32,769 bases of DNA from an uncultured Lachnospiraceae bacterium (GCA_902779355.1 CACZBF010000030.1:1-32769); one strand, 5' to 3'. Positions 7,839 through 15,044 are shown, numbered from the stretch's first letter. The notes: generated from the sequence alone by a model not told the origin. Made by a program: numbers and translations.

Positions 7839-8021
7839 ATGCGCATCACATACCAGAAAGCACTCTGCATAATATCAGTGGTGGCGTCGCAAGAGATGAA
7901 GCCCAAAATACTTCAAAAGATACTCGGACATTCTAATATTTCAATGACACTTGATTTATATGTCCATGCGACGCAGGATGAGATGCAGAAAGAAATGCAG
8001 CTTTTGGAGAAACTTGCTTAG
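7839..8021 (+). pseudogene. C-terminal remnant of a tyrosine recombinase (integrase)
   Basis: The last 40 residues match the end of phage or ICE-type tyrosine recombinases: MKPKILQKILGHSNISM followed by TLDLYVHAT, which retains the catalytic box-II His and the nucleophilic Tyr. Upstream, RITYQKALCIISVVASQE resembles a degraded RHTFATRCIESGVAPE, so the RHxxR box is corrupted. No N-terminal or core-binding domain can be found in any frame upstream. It ends about 80 bases before the right-hand copy of the rnpB repeat, exactly where an integrase is expected in an integrated element. It is almost certainly inactive. Confidence 0.75.
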
Positions 8022-8099
8022 GCGCTGGTGTAAAATTGGGGTACACTCATCTCAAGAATGCAGTAATATCAAGATATATGAGCATAACAACCAAACACG

Positions 8100-8132
8100 C
8101 GACATAACCCGGCTTATCGTCCTGCTCATTTT
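8100..8132 (+). other. Right attachment-site-like direct repeat (rnpB 3' end copy)
   Basis: Identical to 593-625 over 33 bases. No other rnpB sequence surrounds it, so it is a detached copy of the RNA 3' terminus. The sequence after it (from 8133) is presumably the original flank of rnpB. Confidence 0.8.
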
Positions 8133-8249
8133 GAAAAAAAAGCAAATTAACCACCCGTAATTCGCACTTTTTACGGATGAAAGAACACGACAAAGCGGAT
8201 ACAATACTCTTAACAACCAGGAGGAATCTTTTTTAAGGAGGTGATCCGT

Positions 8250-8312
8250 ATGCTTTCATTCGTAATCTATCTTATGATGCAGATGTCACGTAAGGCATTG
8301 GTCCATTGCTGA
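8250..8312 (+). CDS. Possible 20-residue peptide with an extended Shine-Dalgarno
   Basis: An ATG lies two bases (GT) after AAGGAGGTGATCC, a 13-base perfect complement of the usual 16S rRNA 3' end. The frame encodes a short hydrophobic peptide (MLSFVIYLMMQMSRKA...) ending at TGA. No relative is recognised. It may equally be a chance frame behind a 16S-tail-like sequence. Confidence 0.25.
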   Translation: MLSFVIYLMMQMSRKALVHC

Positions 8313-8383
8313 AAGAAGGTCCTTTGTGAAAAGAACAACCATGAACCCGCCGGAAGGAAAGATCTGAACGGAAGATGTCTGAA

Positions 8384-8893
8384 TTATGATGAGCGATAGC
8401 GCTGCAGCTTCTCCGGATCGATCTTTCCTTCGGCGATTTTATTTTGGATCCAGAGATTCATAGCTTCTGCCGTTACGGCGATCTTCTGCAGCTTTTTCTG
8501 AATGCTGACAAAGTCGGCATATTCGTCTTCGGTGATGACACCGTCGGAGGCGATCTCGATCAGCCGGTCACGGTCTTTTTCCACAGAAGTGAGAGAGGCG
8601 AGCATTTCCAGAGTGATCTGGGTCAGGTCCTTCACTTCGACCTCCGGGACATATTCCTGGCCGAGGGGACAGGCTTTGGCGCAATAGTGGTTGCGCAGGA
8701 TTGGCTTCTTATAAGCTTTCTCCATGGCGATGATCTCATCCGGATGAGGTGCGGACTTTTCACTTTCGATCTTTTCGATGCGGTCCGCGGAGACGAATTC
8801 CATCAGTTCGGAAGCCTTTTCACGCGTGAGGCCGGCTTCTTCCCGACAGATCTGATAGATGTTTTTGTTTTCTTTGATTGATCGTTTCCCCAT
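8384..8893 (-). CDS. XRE-family helix-turn-helix protein
   Basis: This protein of about 169 residues starts at MGKRSIKENKN, chosen because GGGAGGG lies 10 bases upstream; the frame stays open further to 8950, but that extension would contain the ribosome-binding site. Residues 11-60 look like a Cro/CI-type helix-turn-helix (IYQICREEAGLTREKASELM, then RIEKIESEKSAPHPDEI), followed by a CAKACPLG segment, possibly metal-binding, and a helical C-terminal half. I recognise it as a family common in Lachnospiraceae, probably a DNA-binding regulator of unknown target. It lies just outside the right end of the island and runs toward it. Confidence 0.72.
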   Translation of the reverse strand: MGKRSIKENKNIYQICREEAGLTREKASELMEFVSADRIEKIESEKSAPHPDEIIAMEKAYKKPILRNHYCAKACPLGQEYVPEVEVKDLTQITLEMLASLTSVEKDRDRLIEIASDGVITEDEYADFVSIQKKLQKIAVTAEAMNLWIQNKIAEGKIDPEKLQRYRSS

Positions 8894-9001
8894 GATGAGA
8901 TTACCCTCCCAAAGTAAATGCATCATACCATAAGTGCATGGTTTTTTCAAAAGCAGGGGAGGGCGTATTTCTAAATTTTTCTAAAATCTTCCTCTGATTT
9001 G

Positions 9002-9030
9002 TTGACAGTCACTTCCGTCGGTTTTACGAT
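9002..9030 (+). promoter_or_regulatory. Promoter of truncated DUF5685 copy A
   Basis: TTGACA (9002-9007), 17-base spacer, TACGAT (9025-9030). The ATG at 9037 lies seven bases after the -10, about where transcription should begin, and no Shine-Dalgarno is present. The same arrangement occurs at 12545-12573. Two TTCTAAA-type A/T-rich blocks precede both promoters and may act as UP elements. Confidence 0.7.
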
Positions 9031-9115
9031 GGTTTTATGTTCGGATATATCAACATCAACGAAGAAACTTTACCGGAAGAAGGAAAGAAGGCATATCGGG
9101 CATATTACTGCGGCC
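9017..9115 (+). repeat. 99-bp perfect direct repeat, left copy
   Basis: Identical to 12560-12658. It covers the promoter -10 region and the first 26 codons of a DUF5685 gene. Weaker similarity continues upstream through the -35 and the TTCTAAA blocks. Confidence 0.9.
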
Positions 9116-9147
9116 CAGAGGGCAGATGTTGCTTGCCTACGCCTTCA
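9037..9147 (+). pseudogene. DUF5685 family N-terminal fragment, copy A
   Basis: ATG 9037 begins MFGYININEETLPEEG..., ending in AYRAYYCG, the characteristic start of DUF5685 proteins. After the GGCC at 9112-9115 the frame breaks. Bases 9120-9143, read in another frame, give GQMLLAY, which in intact relatives lies about ten residues further on. So a short segment (the expected LCRxLK part) is missing and the gene then runs into unrelated sequence. It is not functional as a DUF5685 protein; a short fusion could still be translated to 9294. Confidence 0.6.
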
Positions 9148-9504
9148 CGATCTTTCTTTACAGGAAGCTTTTCGGCATCGACTGGGAAGATCTGCGGATC
9201 GCCTATATCTCCGATGAACACAGAGAATTCGAGGGAAAGACCGTACAGGAACTCGCGGATCAGGCAAAGATGGAGCCGCTTGACATGTATCTGAAGCTGG
9301 TGGAGCTGTCGGATCGAAAAGGCACCATCTAACAAGGCTGATATCACGGTGATCAGACGGAATGAGATGGAAGTCAATGAGGCGGTTCCGGACACGAAGC
9401 CGAAAGGGATCGTTCATGTCGCCGTCAAGGGGGAACTGGTTTTGCAGGACAGCGTCTACCGGGAAAAGAGAGCCGGTGAGGTTGTTTTGAAAAAGACGAA
9501 ATGA
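9148..9504 (+). pseudogene. D-aminoacylase (N-acyl-D-amino-acid deacylase) C-terminal remnant
   Basis: Two pieces in different frames resemble the end of D-aminoacylase-type amidohydrolases. The first, up to 9332, reads WEDLRIAYISDEHREFEGKT, then VQELADQAKMEPLDMYLKLVE. The second, 9331-9504, reads KADITVIRRNEM ... PKGIVHVAVKGELVLQD ... AGEVVLKK, typical of the metallo-hydrolase end sheet. The central section and the whole N-terminal catalytic barrel are missing. A healthy enzyme would have over 450 residues. Confidence 0.6.
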
Positions 9505-9520
9505 TGGAGGTGCGAACAAA

Positions 9521-10675
9521 ATGCGTGGACCAACGAAGGGTGTGGGAAGATTCGGAAAGAATCGTTTCTTGATCTTGCTTCTTAGCGGTGCAATCTTTAC
9601 CGGAGGATGCGGGTCAGTCAATTTCAGCTATGGGAATCCCGTCACAGGGAATGCGGGATCCGAAAACCCGCTGGATAACTATGAAAGTGTCGAGGATTTT
9701 GAGAAGGATCTTGAAGAGAAGATCCTCGAGGAAGAGCTCAAGCAGGAAGCAGAAGAGCTGCTGTCAGATGTTCCTGACGGCGAACTTGCCACAACCGGTA
9801 ATAAAAAGGTCGATGGTTACAAGGTCGGCATCGCCGGGGGTGAATACGATCTCAGATCGAGTGGGAAAGAATTGATCGGTGAGATGGTCAAAAACGGAAT
9901 GATCGTGCTCGACGCTTCCGGCATCACACAAAAGCTTTTTGATGAGAACGGGGATCTCAGTGATATCATGTTCATTAATCCCGGGACTGAACAGGAAGGA
10001 TATAACGAAAAAGGCCACCCTGAAAAATACTTCAATGGGGATGACCTGAAAAAGGAATATCAGGGTAAGGTGATCTATGCAGACATCAGAGACATTGAGG
10101 ATCGCCCGGCATCCTCCTGCAATCTTTTCTTTGATTTTCTGGATCACTACGGGAATGATCCGACAAAATTTAAAACACCGGACGGATATACCGAAAAGAG
10201 CAGCAGTAAGGATCTTAATGACAAGACGTGGCTTCAGATGGGACCCTGGGCACCGCAGATCGCGAATTGTGATACGAAATACGGCTCACTGTTTGTCGAC
10301 GGAGAGCAGGTCGATCTGTCCGTTTACAGAAACAGAGTGGATCAGCTTATGAAGGAGCATGAGTTTGAAAGTCTTGTTGACCTTACCAAATATATGCTGG
10401 AAGATCTTGCAAGCAAAGGAGCAACGGCGAATGGCAGATATTTATACGGGACGTTCACAGCATATGAATTGGACAACCCGAGTCCTTCAGCGCTTGCCGC
10501 GATCGATACCGAAGAGCATAAAAACTGTGCGGCTCTGAACCTTGCGTTATGCGATGCTTATGAGAAGATGGACGCCGGAGAAGTAGAGAATATCACCACA
10601 TATTCCCTTGGCTGGAGCAGCGAAGGGAAGAAACCGGCGACCCTTTATATGACAGTGATCACTCCGGACAATTAA
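9521..10675 (+). CDS. Lipoprotein of unknown function
   Basis: This 384-residue protein has basic N-terminal residues, a hydrophobic core (FLILLLSGAIF) and the lipobox FTGGC (Cys at about 30), so it is probably lipid-anchored on the cell surface. An acidic, helical stretch (about 53-85, rich in EDLEEKILEEELK) suggests a coiled coil; a mixed domain of about 280 residues follows, containing MGPWAPQIANCDTKYG and a near-terminal TTYSLGWSSEGKKP. I do not recognise a family. The ATG is preceded by GGAGGTG. It is followed immediately by a strong terminator and appears monocistronic. Confidence 0.78.
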   Translation: MRGPTKGVGRFGKNRFLILLLSGAIFTGGCGSVNFSYGNPVTGNAGSENPLDNYESVEDFEKDLEEKILEEELKQEAEELLSDVPDGELATTGNKKVDGYKVGIAGGEYDLRSSGKELIGEMVKNGMIVLDASGITQKLFDENGDLSDIMFINPGTEQEGYNEKGHPEKYFNGDDLKKEYQGKVIYADIRDIEDRPASSCNLFFDFLDHYGNDPTKFKTPDGYTEKSSSKDLNDKTWLQMGPWAPQIANCDTKYGSLFVDGEQVDLSVYRNRVDQLMKEHEFESLVDLTKYMLEDLASKGATANGRYLYGTFTAYELDNPSPSALAAIDTEEHKNCAALNLALCDAYEKMDAGEVENITTYSLGWSSEGKKPATLYMTVITPDN

Positions 10676-10679
10676 CTTT

Positions 10680-10723
10680 CGGACAAGAAGAAAGCACCAC
10701 TTCGGTGGTGCTTTTCTTGTCCG
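10680..10723 (+). terminator. Long bidirectional terminator hairpin
   Basis: CGGACAAGAA...AAAGCACCAC pairs with GTGGTGCTTTTCTTGTCCG around a TTCG tetraloop. The stem begins four bases after the lipoprotein stop codon. Confidence 0.85.
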
Positions 10724-10883
10724 GATATTCTTTATGATAGCACGCATTCGGCGCTTGTCATCTGTACAGATTTGAAGTCAAACAAACGTTCGATTTTGAG
10801 CCATCTTTATTGGACATCAAAAATGTTACTCTGTGTTCAGAAGATATATTAATTGCTTTATTTGAAGAACGGAGGGAACAGAT

Positions 10884-11483
10884 ATGTGCTATATATGTGG
10901 AAAATCAAACAATAAGATTGTTCATACGCCGGAGTGCCGGTATGTAAAGATGATACAGGAGAAAAACAGAAAATACTTCTACAATGCGAAAAAGGCGTTC
11001 GATGCGGGATATGTTCAGCGTAAATACTGCGCCCCGATAAAAGGATACCTTGATCGCGAAGAAAAGAAACTGGAGCAATACTGCCGGGCAAATGGCGTAT
11101 ACTACTATTTTAATTCGGCGGAAGGATGCCTTGATATTATCTCGAAGTCAGGAAAATGGAAGATCATTGTAAACGGACAGCGATATTTCATCTGGCTGTA
11201 TCACAAGAATTCTAACGGACCCCAGGAAGGGGAATTCGTGCCTGGATATCATAGTCAGAAAGTCCGGAAAAGCACGCTGATGGGGTATATGGAGTATATC
11301 GTAAAGCACGACCAATTCCGCGACAGAGAACCCCTGTATGATCATCGTTATCATATCCCATCCAAAGGATCAAAGGAGTGGAAGAGCGACAAACGTCGCG
11401 CAGACCAGATTCGAAGGAGCAACAGTATCCGCTACGTCAAAGAAGTGTTGAACAACATGACACTTGGAAATATCGCATATTAA
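10884..11483 (+). CDS. Ada-like metal-binding N-terminus protein, unknown function
   Basis: This 199-residue protein begins MCYICGKSNNKIVHTPECRY, and the next cysteine lies in QRKYCAP (about residue 49). The spacing H-x3-C, an AGYVQRKYC ending and the KNRKYFYNAKKAFDAGY middle recall the small Ada-type metal-binding or treble-clef-like modules. The rest is basic (repeated Lys, Arg and Tyr), with EYIVKHDQFRDREPLYDHRYH and a C-terminal RRADQIRRSNSIRYV. Binding of nucleic acid is possible but unproven. GGAGGG precedes the ATG at 10884. Confidence 0.65.
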   Translation: MCYICGKSNNKIVHTPECRYVKMIQEKNRKYFYNAKKAFDAGYVQRKYCAPIKGYLDREEKKLEQYCRANGVYYYFNSAEGCLDIISKSGKWKIIVNGQRYFIWLYHKNSNGPQEGEFVPGYHSQKVRKSTLMGYMEYIVKHDQFRDREPLYDHRYHIPSKGSKEWKSDKRRADQIRRSNSIRYVKEVLNNMTLGNIAY

Positions 11484-11529
11484 TATGGGCGTTTCATATT
11501 TGTTCCATATTCCGCAAGGAGGTAATCAT

Positions 11530-11730
11530 ATGAAAAGAAATGAGGTAGAGTACTTCAAAGGATCTGAAAGCGACAGGCAGATTTTTAAAGCTTTTTTCCT
11601 TGCAGCTGGTGTAACAGTAATTGGGATGGGGATTCTACTCATCAGTTTCGATGGGGTCGGTATACTGGTGATTACAGGTGGTGCGCTGATTACGACAAAT
11701 GCATTGGTTTATTTCCGCAAGGTGAAATAA
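11530..11730 (+). CDS. Small membrane protein (two transmembrane segments)
   Basis: This 66-residue protein starts at MKRNEVEYFKG; AAGGAGGTAATCAT immediately before it decides this start over the upstream in-frame ATG at 11464. Residues about 22-40 (FFLAAGVTVIGMGILLISF) and 43-60 (VGILVITGGALITTNALV) are hydrophobic and probably span the membrane as a hairpin, with a basic RKVK tail. Unknown function. It follows the 10884 gene by 46 bases and may share its transcript. Confidence 0.6.
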   Translation: MKRNEVEYFKGSESDRQIFKAFFLAAGVTVIGMGILLISFDGVGILVITGGALITTNALVYFRKVK

Positions 11731-11752
11731 ATACGAGGTGATCGAATAATCT

Positions 11753-11875
11753 ATGAAGATGAGGTGGGAGAGTTTTAACGAGGTTGTTGCGAGACTGAAG
11801 GAAAGGGGAGTTTTCCATGAAGGAATACAAGAGAGAGAAGCAAGGTTTTACCGGGGCTGGAGTTTGAATATTTAA
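11753..11875 (+). CDS. Possible 40-residue ORF
   Basis: The frame begins ATG at 11753, shortly after GAGGTGAT, and encodes MKMRWESFNEVVARLKERGV... ending SLNI. It overlaps the start of the next, disrupted frame. No family is recognised; support is only the ribosome-binding site and composition. Confidence 0.25.
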   Translation: MKMRWESFNEVVARLKERGVFHEGIQEREARFYRGWSLNI

Positions 11876-12098
11876 GGAACAAGTTAAGCGAAAAAGAGGG
11901 TGCTTTACTTCTAAGGATGAATATAACCGAAAAAAATGGAAATTCTGTTTCTTTGTAACAGCTCTGGCAGCAATTTTTGTTGGCATCTTCGCAGCAGTTG
12001 CTTTCGTTGTTCCCGGGATCATCATCATAACGTACGGAATATGGCAGATGGTTGTTACGTTTTGGTATTTTGAAGGATGCAGCGATGAGATAAAATAG
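11817..12098 (+). pseudogene. Small membrane protein frame with an in-frame TGA
   Basis: ATG 11817 follows AAGGGGAG and opens MKEYKREKQGFTGAGV, then TGA at 11865-11867, then the same frame continues IFKEQVKRKRGCFTSKDEYN and a clear two-helix membrane region (FCFFVTALAAIFVGIFAAVAF, VVPGIIIITYGIW) to TAG at 12098. A single base change would restore a 93-residue protein whose layout (basic N-terminus, two membrane segments, short tail) matches the gene at 11530. No ATG, GTG or TTG start with a good ribosome-binding site was seen after the TGA. No selenocysteine machinery or insertion element is visible. Confidence 0.45.
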
Positions 12099-12209
12099 GG
12101 GGTGAAAAGCTCACGTCGCTAACACACTGCTTCTGTGGTACAATATTCAATGTGAATACGTGAAATAGCGGGAACTCAGGCGCCAAGAGATAAATATGGG
12201 AGACAAGTT

Positions 12210-12330
12210 ATGAATGAACTAATTGAATACAATATGTCAGATGATTTACAAAAGGATTTATATGGCATTATTGAAAATGCACAGCAAACTGCAATTGTAT
12301 CCGTCAATAGTGTACTTGTGATTCGTAAGG
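12210..12330 (+). pseudogene. YhcG/DUF1016 N-terminal-like fragment
   Basis: The start MNELIEYNMSDDLQKDLYGI, then IENAQQTAIVSVNSVLVIR, recalls the N-terminal helices of YhcG-type (DUF1016) proteins, where a VN.xL...W.IGK pattern follows. Here the expected continuation is replaced by sequence of another gene in another frame. The frame stays open to 12392 only by chance. Confidence 0.4.
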
Positions 12331-12535
12331 TATCTATGAAACCACTGAATATCTTGAGAAGTTTCTCCGCAACCTTCTCCAGGGAGAGGTGAATGAACTA
12401 CACAACAGAGAGATGCATGTGAGTGGTATGTTTAGGAACGAGAATTCCGATGACCCGATAAATGACCCGATAAATGACCCGATAAATGTTCCATGGAGGA
12501 TGCTTTCCAATTCTAAAATTTTTCTAAAATCTTAA
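12329..12535 (+). pseudogene. Fic-family-like C-terminal fragment with DPIN repeats
   Basis: This frame reads YETTEYLEKFLRNLLQGE, then VNELHNREMHVSGMF and three repeats of DPIN. I associate this combination with the C-terminal region of Fic-type proteins of anaerobes. No start codon or Fic core motif HPFxxGNGR is present. The DNA holds three perfect 12-bp tandem repeats GACCCGATAAAT at 12452-12487. Family assignment is from memory and moderate. Confidence 0.4.
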
Positions 12536-12544
12536 CCGGATTCA

Positions 12545-12573
12545 TTGACAGGTTGTGCTGTCGGTTTTACGAT
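12545..12573 (+). promoter_or_regulatory. Promoter of DUF5685 copy B
   Basis: TTGACA (12545-12550), 17-base spacer, TACGAT (12568-12573); the ATG at 12580 is seven bases after the -10, so the mRNA may start at or near the AUG. Identical layout to 9002-9030 although the spacers differ. Confidence 0.7.
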
Positions 12574-12658
12574 GGTTTTATGTTCGGATATATCAACATC
12601 AACGAAGAAACTTTACCGGAAGAAGGAAAGAAGGCATATCGGGCATATTACTGCGGCC
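12560..12658 (+). repeat. 99-bp perfect direct repeat, right copy
   Basis: Identical to 9017-9115. In both copies identity stops directly after the GGCC following the YYCG codons, and each copy then continues with a different part of the DUF5685 gene. Confidence 0.9.
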
Positions 12659-13360
12659 ATGACGTTTCTGATCGTGTTGTTGTCCGGATTGTATGAGCTT
12701 GTCGGGCAGAAAGAATCCTTTACCTGCGCGCTCCACCCGGCGAAGAAGCGGACCGCTTTTTTGAACGAAGCCACGGACTATGCGGCGGATATGAATCTGA
12801 TCCTCGGCTATTATCATCTGCTGGATGATTGGAAGGATGAAAAGAACACTGCCAAGAAACGGATGGCAGACCGTCTGAGGCCTGATTACGAAAAGGCTGC
12901 GGCGCGTTTTCCGAAGCAGGACGAGGCGATCAGAACACACCTGCTGGAGCTTGCGAAGGCAGAAGAACGGAAAGAGACGGATCTTGACGTCGTGTCAGGG
13001 ATCTTCGGAGAACTGCTGGCGGAGATCTTTGCGTGGAAAGACGATGAGTGGCATGAGGAGCTGCATTGCTTCGGGTTTTATCTTGGGAAATTCATTTACC
13101 TGATGGACGCGTATGAGGATCTGCCGCATGACAAGAAGACCCATGCCTACAATCCCTTCGAGCCGCTTTCCAGACAAAAAAGTCCGGAGGAGTATGAGAC
13201 CCTTTGCAAATGTTATATGACTTCGCAGATCAGCGAGTGCGCGCGTTCGTTCGAGCGGCTTCCGGTGCTGCAGCATGCGGAGATCATCCGCAACATCCTG
13301 TATTCCGGGGTGTGGAGTAAATACGAGATCCTACAAAAAAAGAAACAGAAGAAGAAGTAA
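12580..13360 (+). pseudogene. DUF5685 family protein, frameshifted near its N-terminus
   Basis: The N-terminus MFGYININEETLPEEG... to AYYCG (12580-12657) is in one frame, and the rest, MTFLIVLLSGLYELVGQ..., CALHPAKKR, DYAADMNLILGYYHLLDDW, GFYLGKFIYLMDAYED and [11 protein letters not shown], is in another, starting at about 12659. Intact relatives have a stretch (LCRxLKxRYG..GQ.L..Y) between the two parts, so a short segment including the CxxC second Cys is missing. The large part could be translated alone from ATG 12659 (about 233 residues), though no ribosome-binding site is evident. Family function is unknown; it is paired with a J-domain gene 5 bases downstream, as in relatives. Confidence 0.7.
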
Positions 13361-13365
13361 GAAAG

Positions 13366-13812
13366 ATGGCATTTTTTGACCCGTATCAGGTGCTCGGCGT
13401 CCCGTCGAACGCCACCGATGATGAAGTAAAACGAGCATATCGCAATCTCAGCCGGAAGTATCATCCGGATGCCAATGTCAATAATCCCAACAAGGAACAG
13501 GCGGAGGAACGGTTCAAGCAGATCCAGGCGGCGTATGATCAGATCATGAAGATGCGTCAGCAGGGGTTTACCGGGCAGAATTACGGCCAGGGAAACGGCA
13601 ATCCTTACGGCAACCCTTACGGCGGCTACCGCAATGCGGACGGCAGCGGCGGCAATCCCTTCGGCTACGGAGGCAGCGGCGGCTACCAGAATCAGGAAGA
13701 CTGGTACCGGAACATGTCTCAGGGCTATGGGAGACCCTATTCCTCAACGGGAAGCTGGTGTATCAGTATGCTGCTGATCAATCTGTTTTGTAATTGCTGC
13801 TGCAGGATTTAG
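13366..13812 (+). CDS. J-domain protein (DnaJ-like, type III)
   Basis: This 148-residue protein has an N-terminal J domain (about 4-68) with helix [12 protein letters not shown], the HPD motif at residues 33-35 and the adjoining [15 protein letters not shown] segment; the J domain stimulates Hsp70 (DnaK) ATPase. A Gly/Tyr/Asn-rich linker (about 75-125) follows, then a short hydrophobic Cys-rich tail ([17 protein letters not shown]). It lacks the zinc fingers and substrate-binding domains of DnaJ, so it is probably a specialised co-chaperone. It starts 5 bases after the DUF5685 stop, suggesting a shared transcript. Confidence 0.88.
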   Translation: MAFFDPYQVLGVPSNATDDEVKRAYRNLSRKYHPDANVNNPNKEQAEERFKQIQAAYDQIMKMRQQGFTGQNYGQGNGNPYGNPYGGYRNADGSGGNPFGYGGSGGYQNQEDWYRNMSQGYGRPYSSTGSWCISMLLINLFCNCCCRI

Positions 13813-14001
13813 AAGCGCTGCGAAAAGTGTTTTCTGAAATCCTGCCGTTTATCCAAAACCGGAACCGTTCGGGACCCCGGTTCTCACAGAAATCCCCAAA
13901 TGATCTTTGATTGTGTTGTTTTTTTGCCACCGGTACAGAATCATCGTACAAAGTAATAAGAGGCAGAAAAATGCACTTGTTTTTCACAGGAAGGAGAATC
14001 T

Positions 14002-14979
14002 ATGGACATTTTAAGAATTGAGCCTGCCAACCGTGTTTATTATGAAGAGCTCTTGCCCCCCGAGCTGCAGTCGCTTCTTTACAGAGAAGAACTGACGCCT
14101 TTCGGACTGCTTCAGGAAACGCCGGAGGGTGCTGAGGCGGCGGGACTATTGATTCTCAGGGAGGAGGCGGAGTCCTTTGACGTATATTGGCTTGCTGTAG
14201 CGGAGGAGTATCGGGGATGCGGATACGGAGACCGCCTGCTCAGAGTCGCGTTCAAACTGGCAGCAGATAATCGGAAAAAAGTACGTTTTTGGAGCAGGGT
14301 TTTGATAAAGGAGACGAAAAACACAAAAGTACCGGAGGGATATACTCTGGATGGTTATCTTGCGGATCGGGGCTTCCTGCCTGTACCCGGGGAAAGTGCG
14401 GAGGTGCTGCTGTACCTTGACGAATTGAAAAAGAAAACCCTTGCCGCAAAAGACGTTTTGAATCCTTCGATCAAACCTTTTTCGAAACTTCCTGAGGAAG
14501 TACTGAAAAAAGTAAAGAAGCGGATAGAAAAGATTTTCGGATCGGAGGCGGCAGCCACGCAGGATCTGAGAACCAGCCTCGTATTTTTGGAAGACGGCAA
14601 GCTTCGGTGCGCAGTTCTGGTCAGAAAGGTGGCATCTACTTATTATCCATTGGAGTTTTTTCATGGAGATCGGGAAATACCGGAGGAAATCCGGCAGACG
14701 CTTTTTTCCGCGGTGCTTACGGAAGCGTTCAACGATTCAGAGGGTGACGGACTGATTTCCCTCACTTTGCGGGAGGGGGATCCGCTTTCAGAGATGATGC
14801 GATTATTCAAGATCCGTACACGGATCGTCACGAGACTTTATGAGGCTTCTTTTGACGCTGCAGAAAGGATGACGCAGCGATTTTTCGAGGAGGAACGCAT
14901 CCGCTCGGAGGCGGACCAGAACAGGGATGAGATTCCGGAGAGACTACGGGTAACCGGCGTGGAATACTTCAATTCCTAG
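14002..14979 (+). CDS. GNAT-like acetyltransferase with extra C-terminal domain
   Basis: This 325-residue protein carries, at about 40-90, the GNAT signature: AAGLLILREEAES, VYWLAVAEEYRGCGYGDRLLR (an acetyl-CoA-binding Q/RxxGxG/A-like loop) and helix continuation. Residues 130-325 are not recognised; they contain a KLPEEVLKKVKKRIEKIFG segment and could be a second degenerate GNAT-like half, as in two-domain GNATs. GGAAGGAG precedes the ATG. It precedes the large kinase-like gene by 65 bases on the same strand, so the two may be co-transcribed. The preceding 189 bases hold an imperfect AACCGG/CCGGTT hairpin and nothing else obvious. Confidence 0.7.
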   Translation: MDILRIEPANRVYYEELLPPELQSLLYREELTPFGLLQETPEGAEAAGLLILREEAESFDVYWLAVAEEYRGCGYGDRLLRVAFKLAADNRKKVRFWSRVLIKETKNTKVPEGYTLDGYLADRGFLPVPGESAEVLLYLDELKKKTLAAKDVLNPSIKPFSKLPEEVLKKVKKRIEKIFGSEAAATQDLRTSLVFLEDGKLRCAVLVRKVASTYYPLEFFHGDREIPEEIRQTLFSAVLTEAFNDSEGDGLISLTLREGDPLSEMMRLFKIRTRIVTRLYEASFDAAERMTQRFFEEERIRSEADQNRDEIPERLRVTGVEYFNS

Positions 14980-15044
14980 GCGGTCAGAGTATCACAGCCG
15001 AAGCATAGTAATCGGTCTTTTCTCAGAAGAGGGAGGAAAAAACA

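Larger units (their letters stand above)
593..8132 (+). mobile_element. Genomic island integrated at the 3' end of rnpB
   Basis: The segment is bounded by the 33-bp direct repeat of the rnpB terminus. It ends with a tyrosine-recombinase remnant next to the right repeat. Its cargo is typical accessory content: a HigBA toxin-antitoxin pair, a DUF4143 ATPase and two paralogous lipoproteins. The island genes look AT-richer than the housekeeping genes from 18300 onward. No conjugation, replication or capsid genes are visible, and the recombinase is only a C-terminal stub, so this looks like a non-mobile remnant or an element mobilised in trans. Confidence 0.72.

Noticed and set aside
8444-8881. 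145-residue plus-strand frame opposite the XRE regulator
   Set aside because: It is the antisense shadow of a gene with a recognisable helix-turn-helix and ribosome-binding site.
11865-11867. TGA as selenocysteine codon
   Set aside because: No downstream insertion-element hairpin, no selenoprotein-like context, and the surrounding region is full of broken genes.
13857-13881. AACCGG/CCGGTT hairpin after the J-domain gene as a firm terminator
   Set aside because: Pairing is interrupted and no T-run follows directly; the nearest T-run is about 40 bases on.
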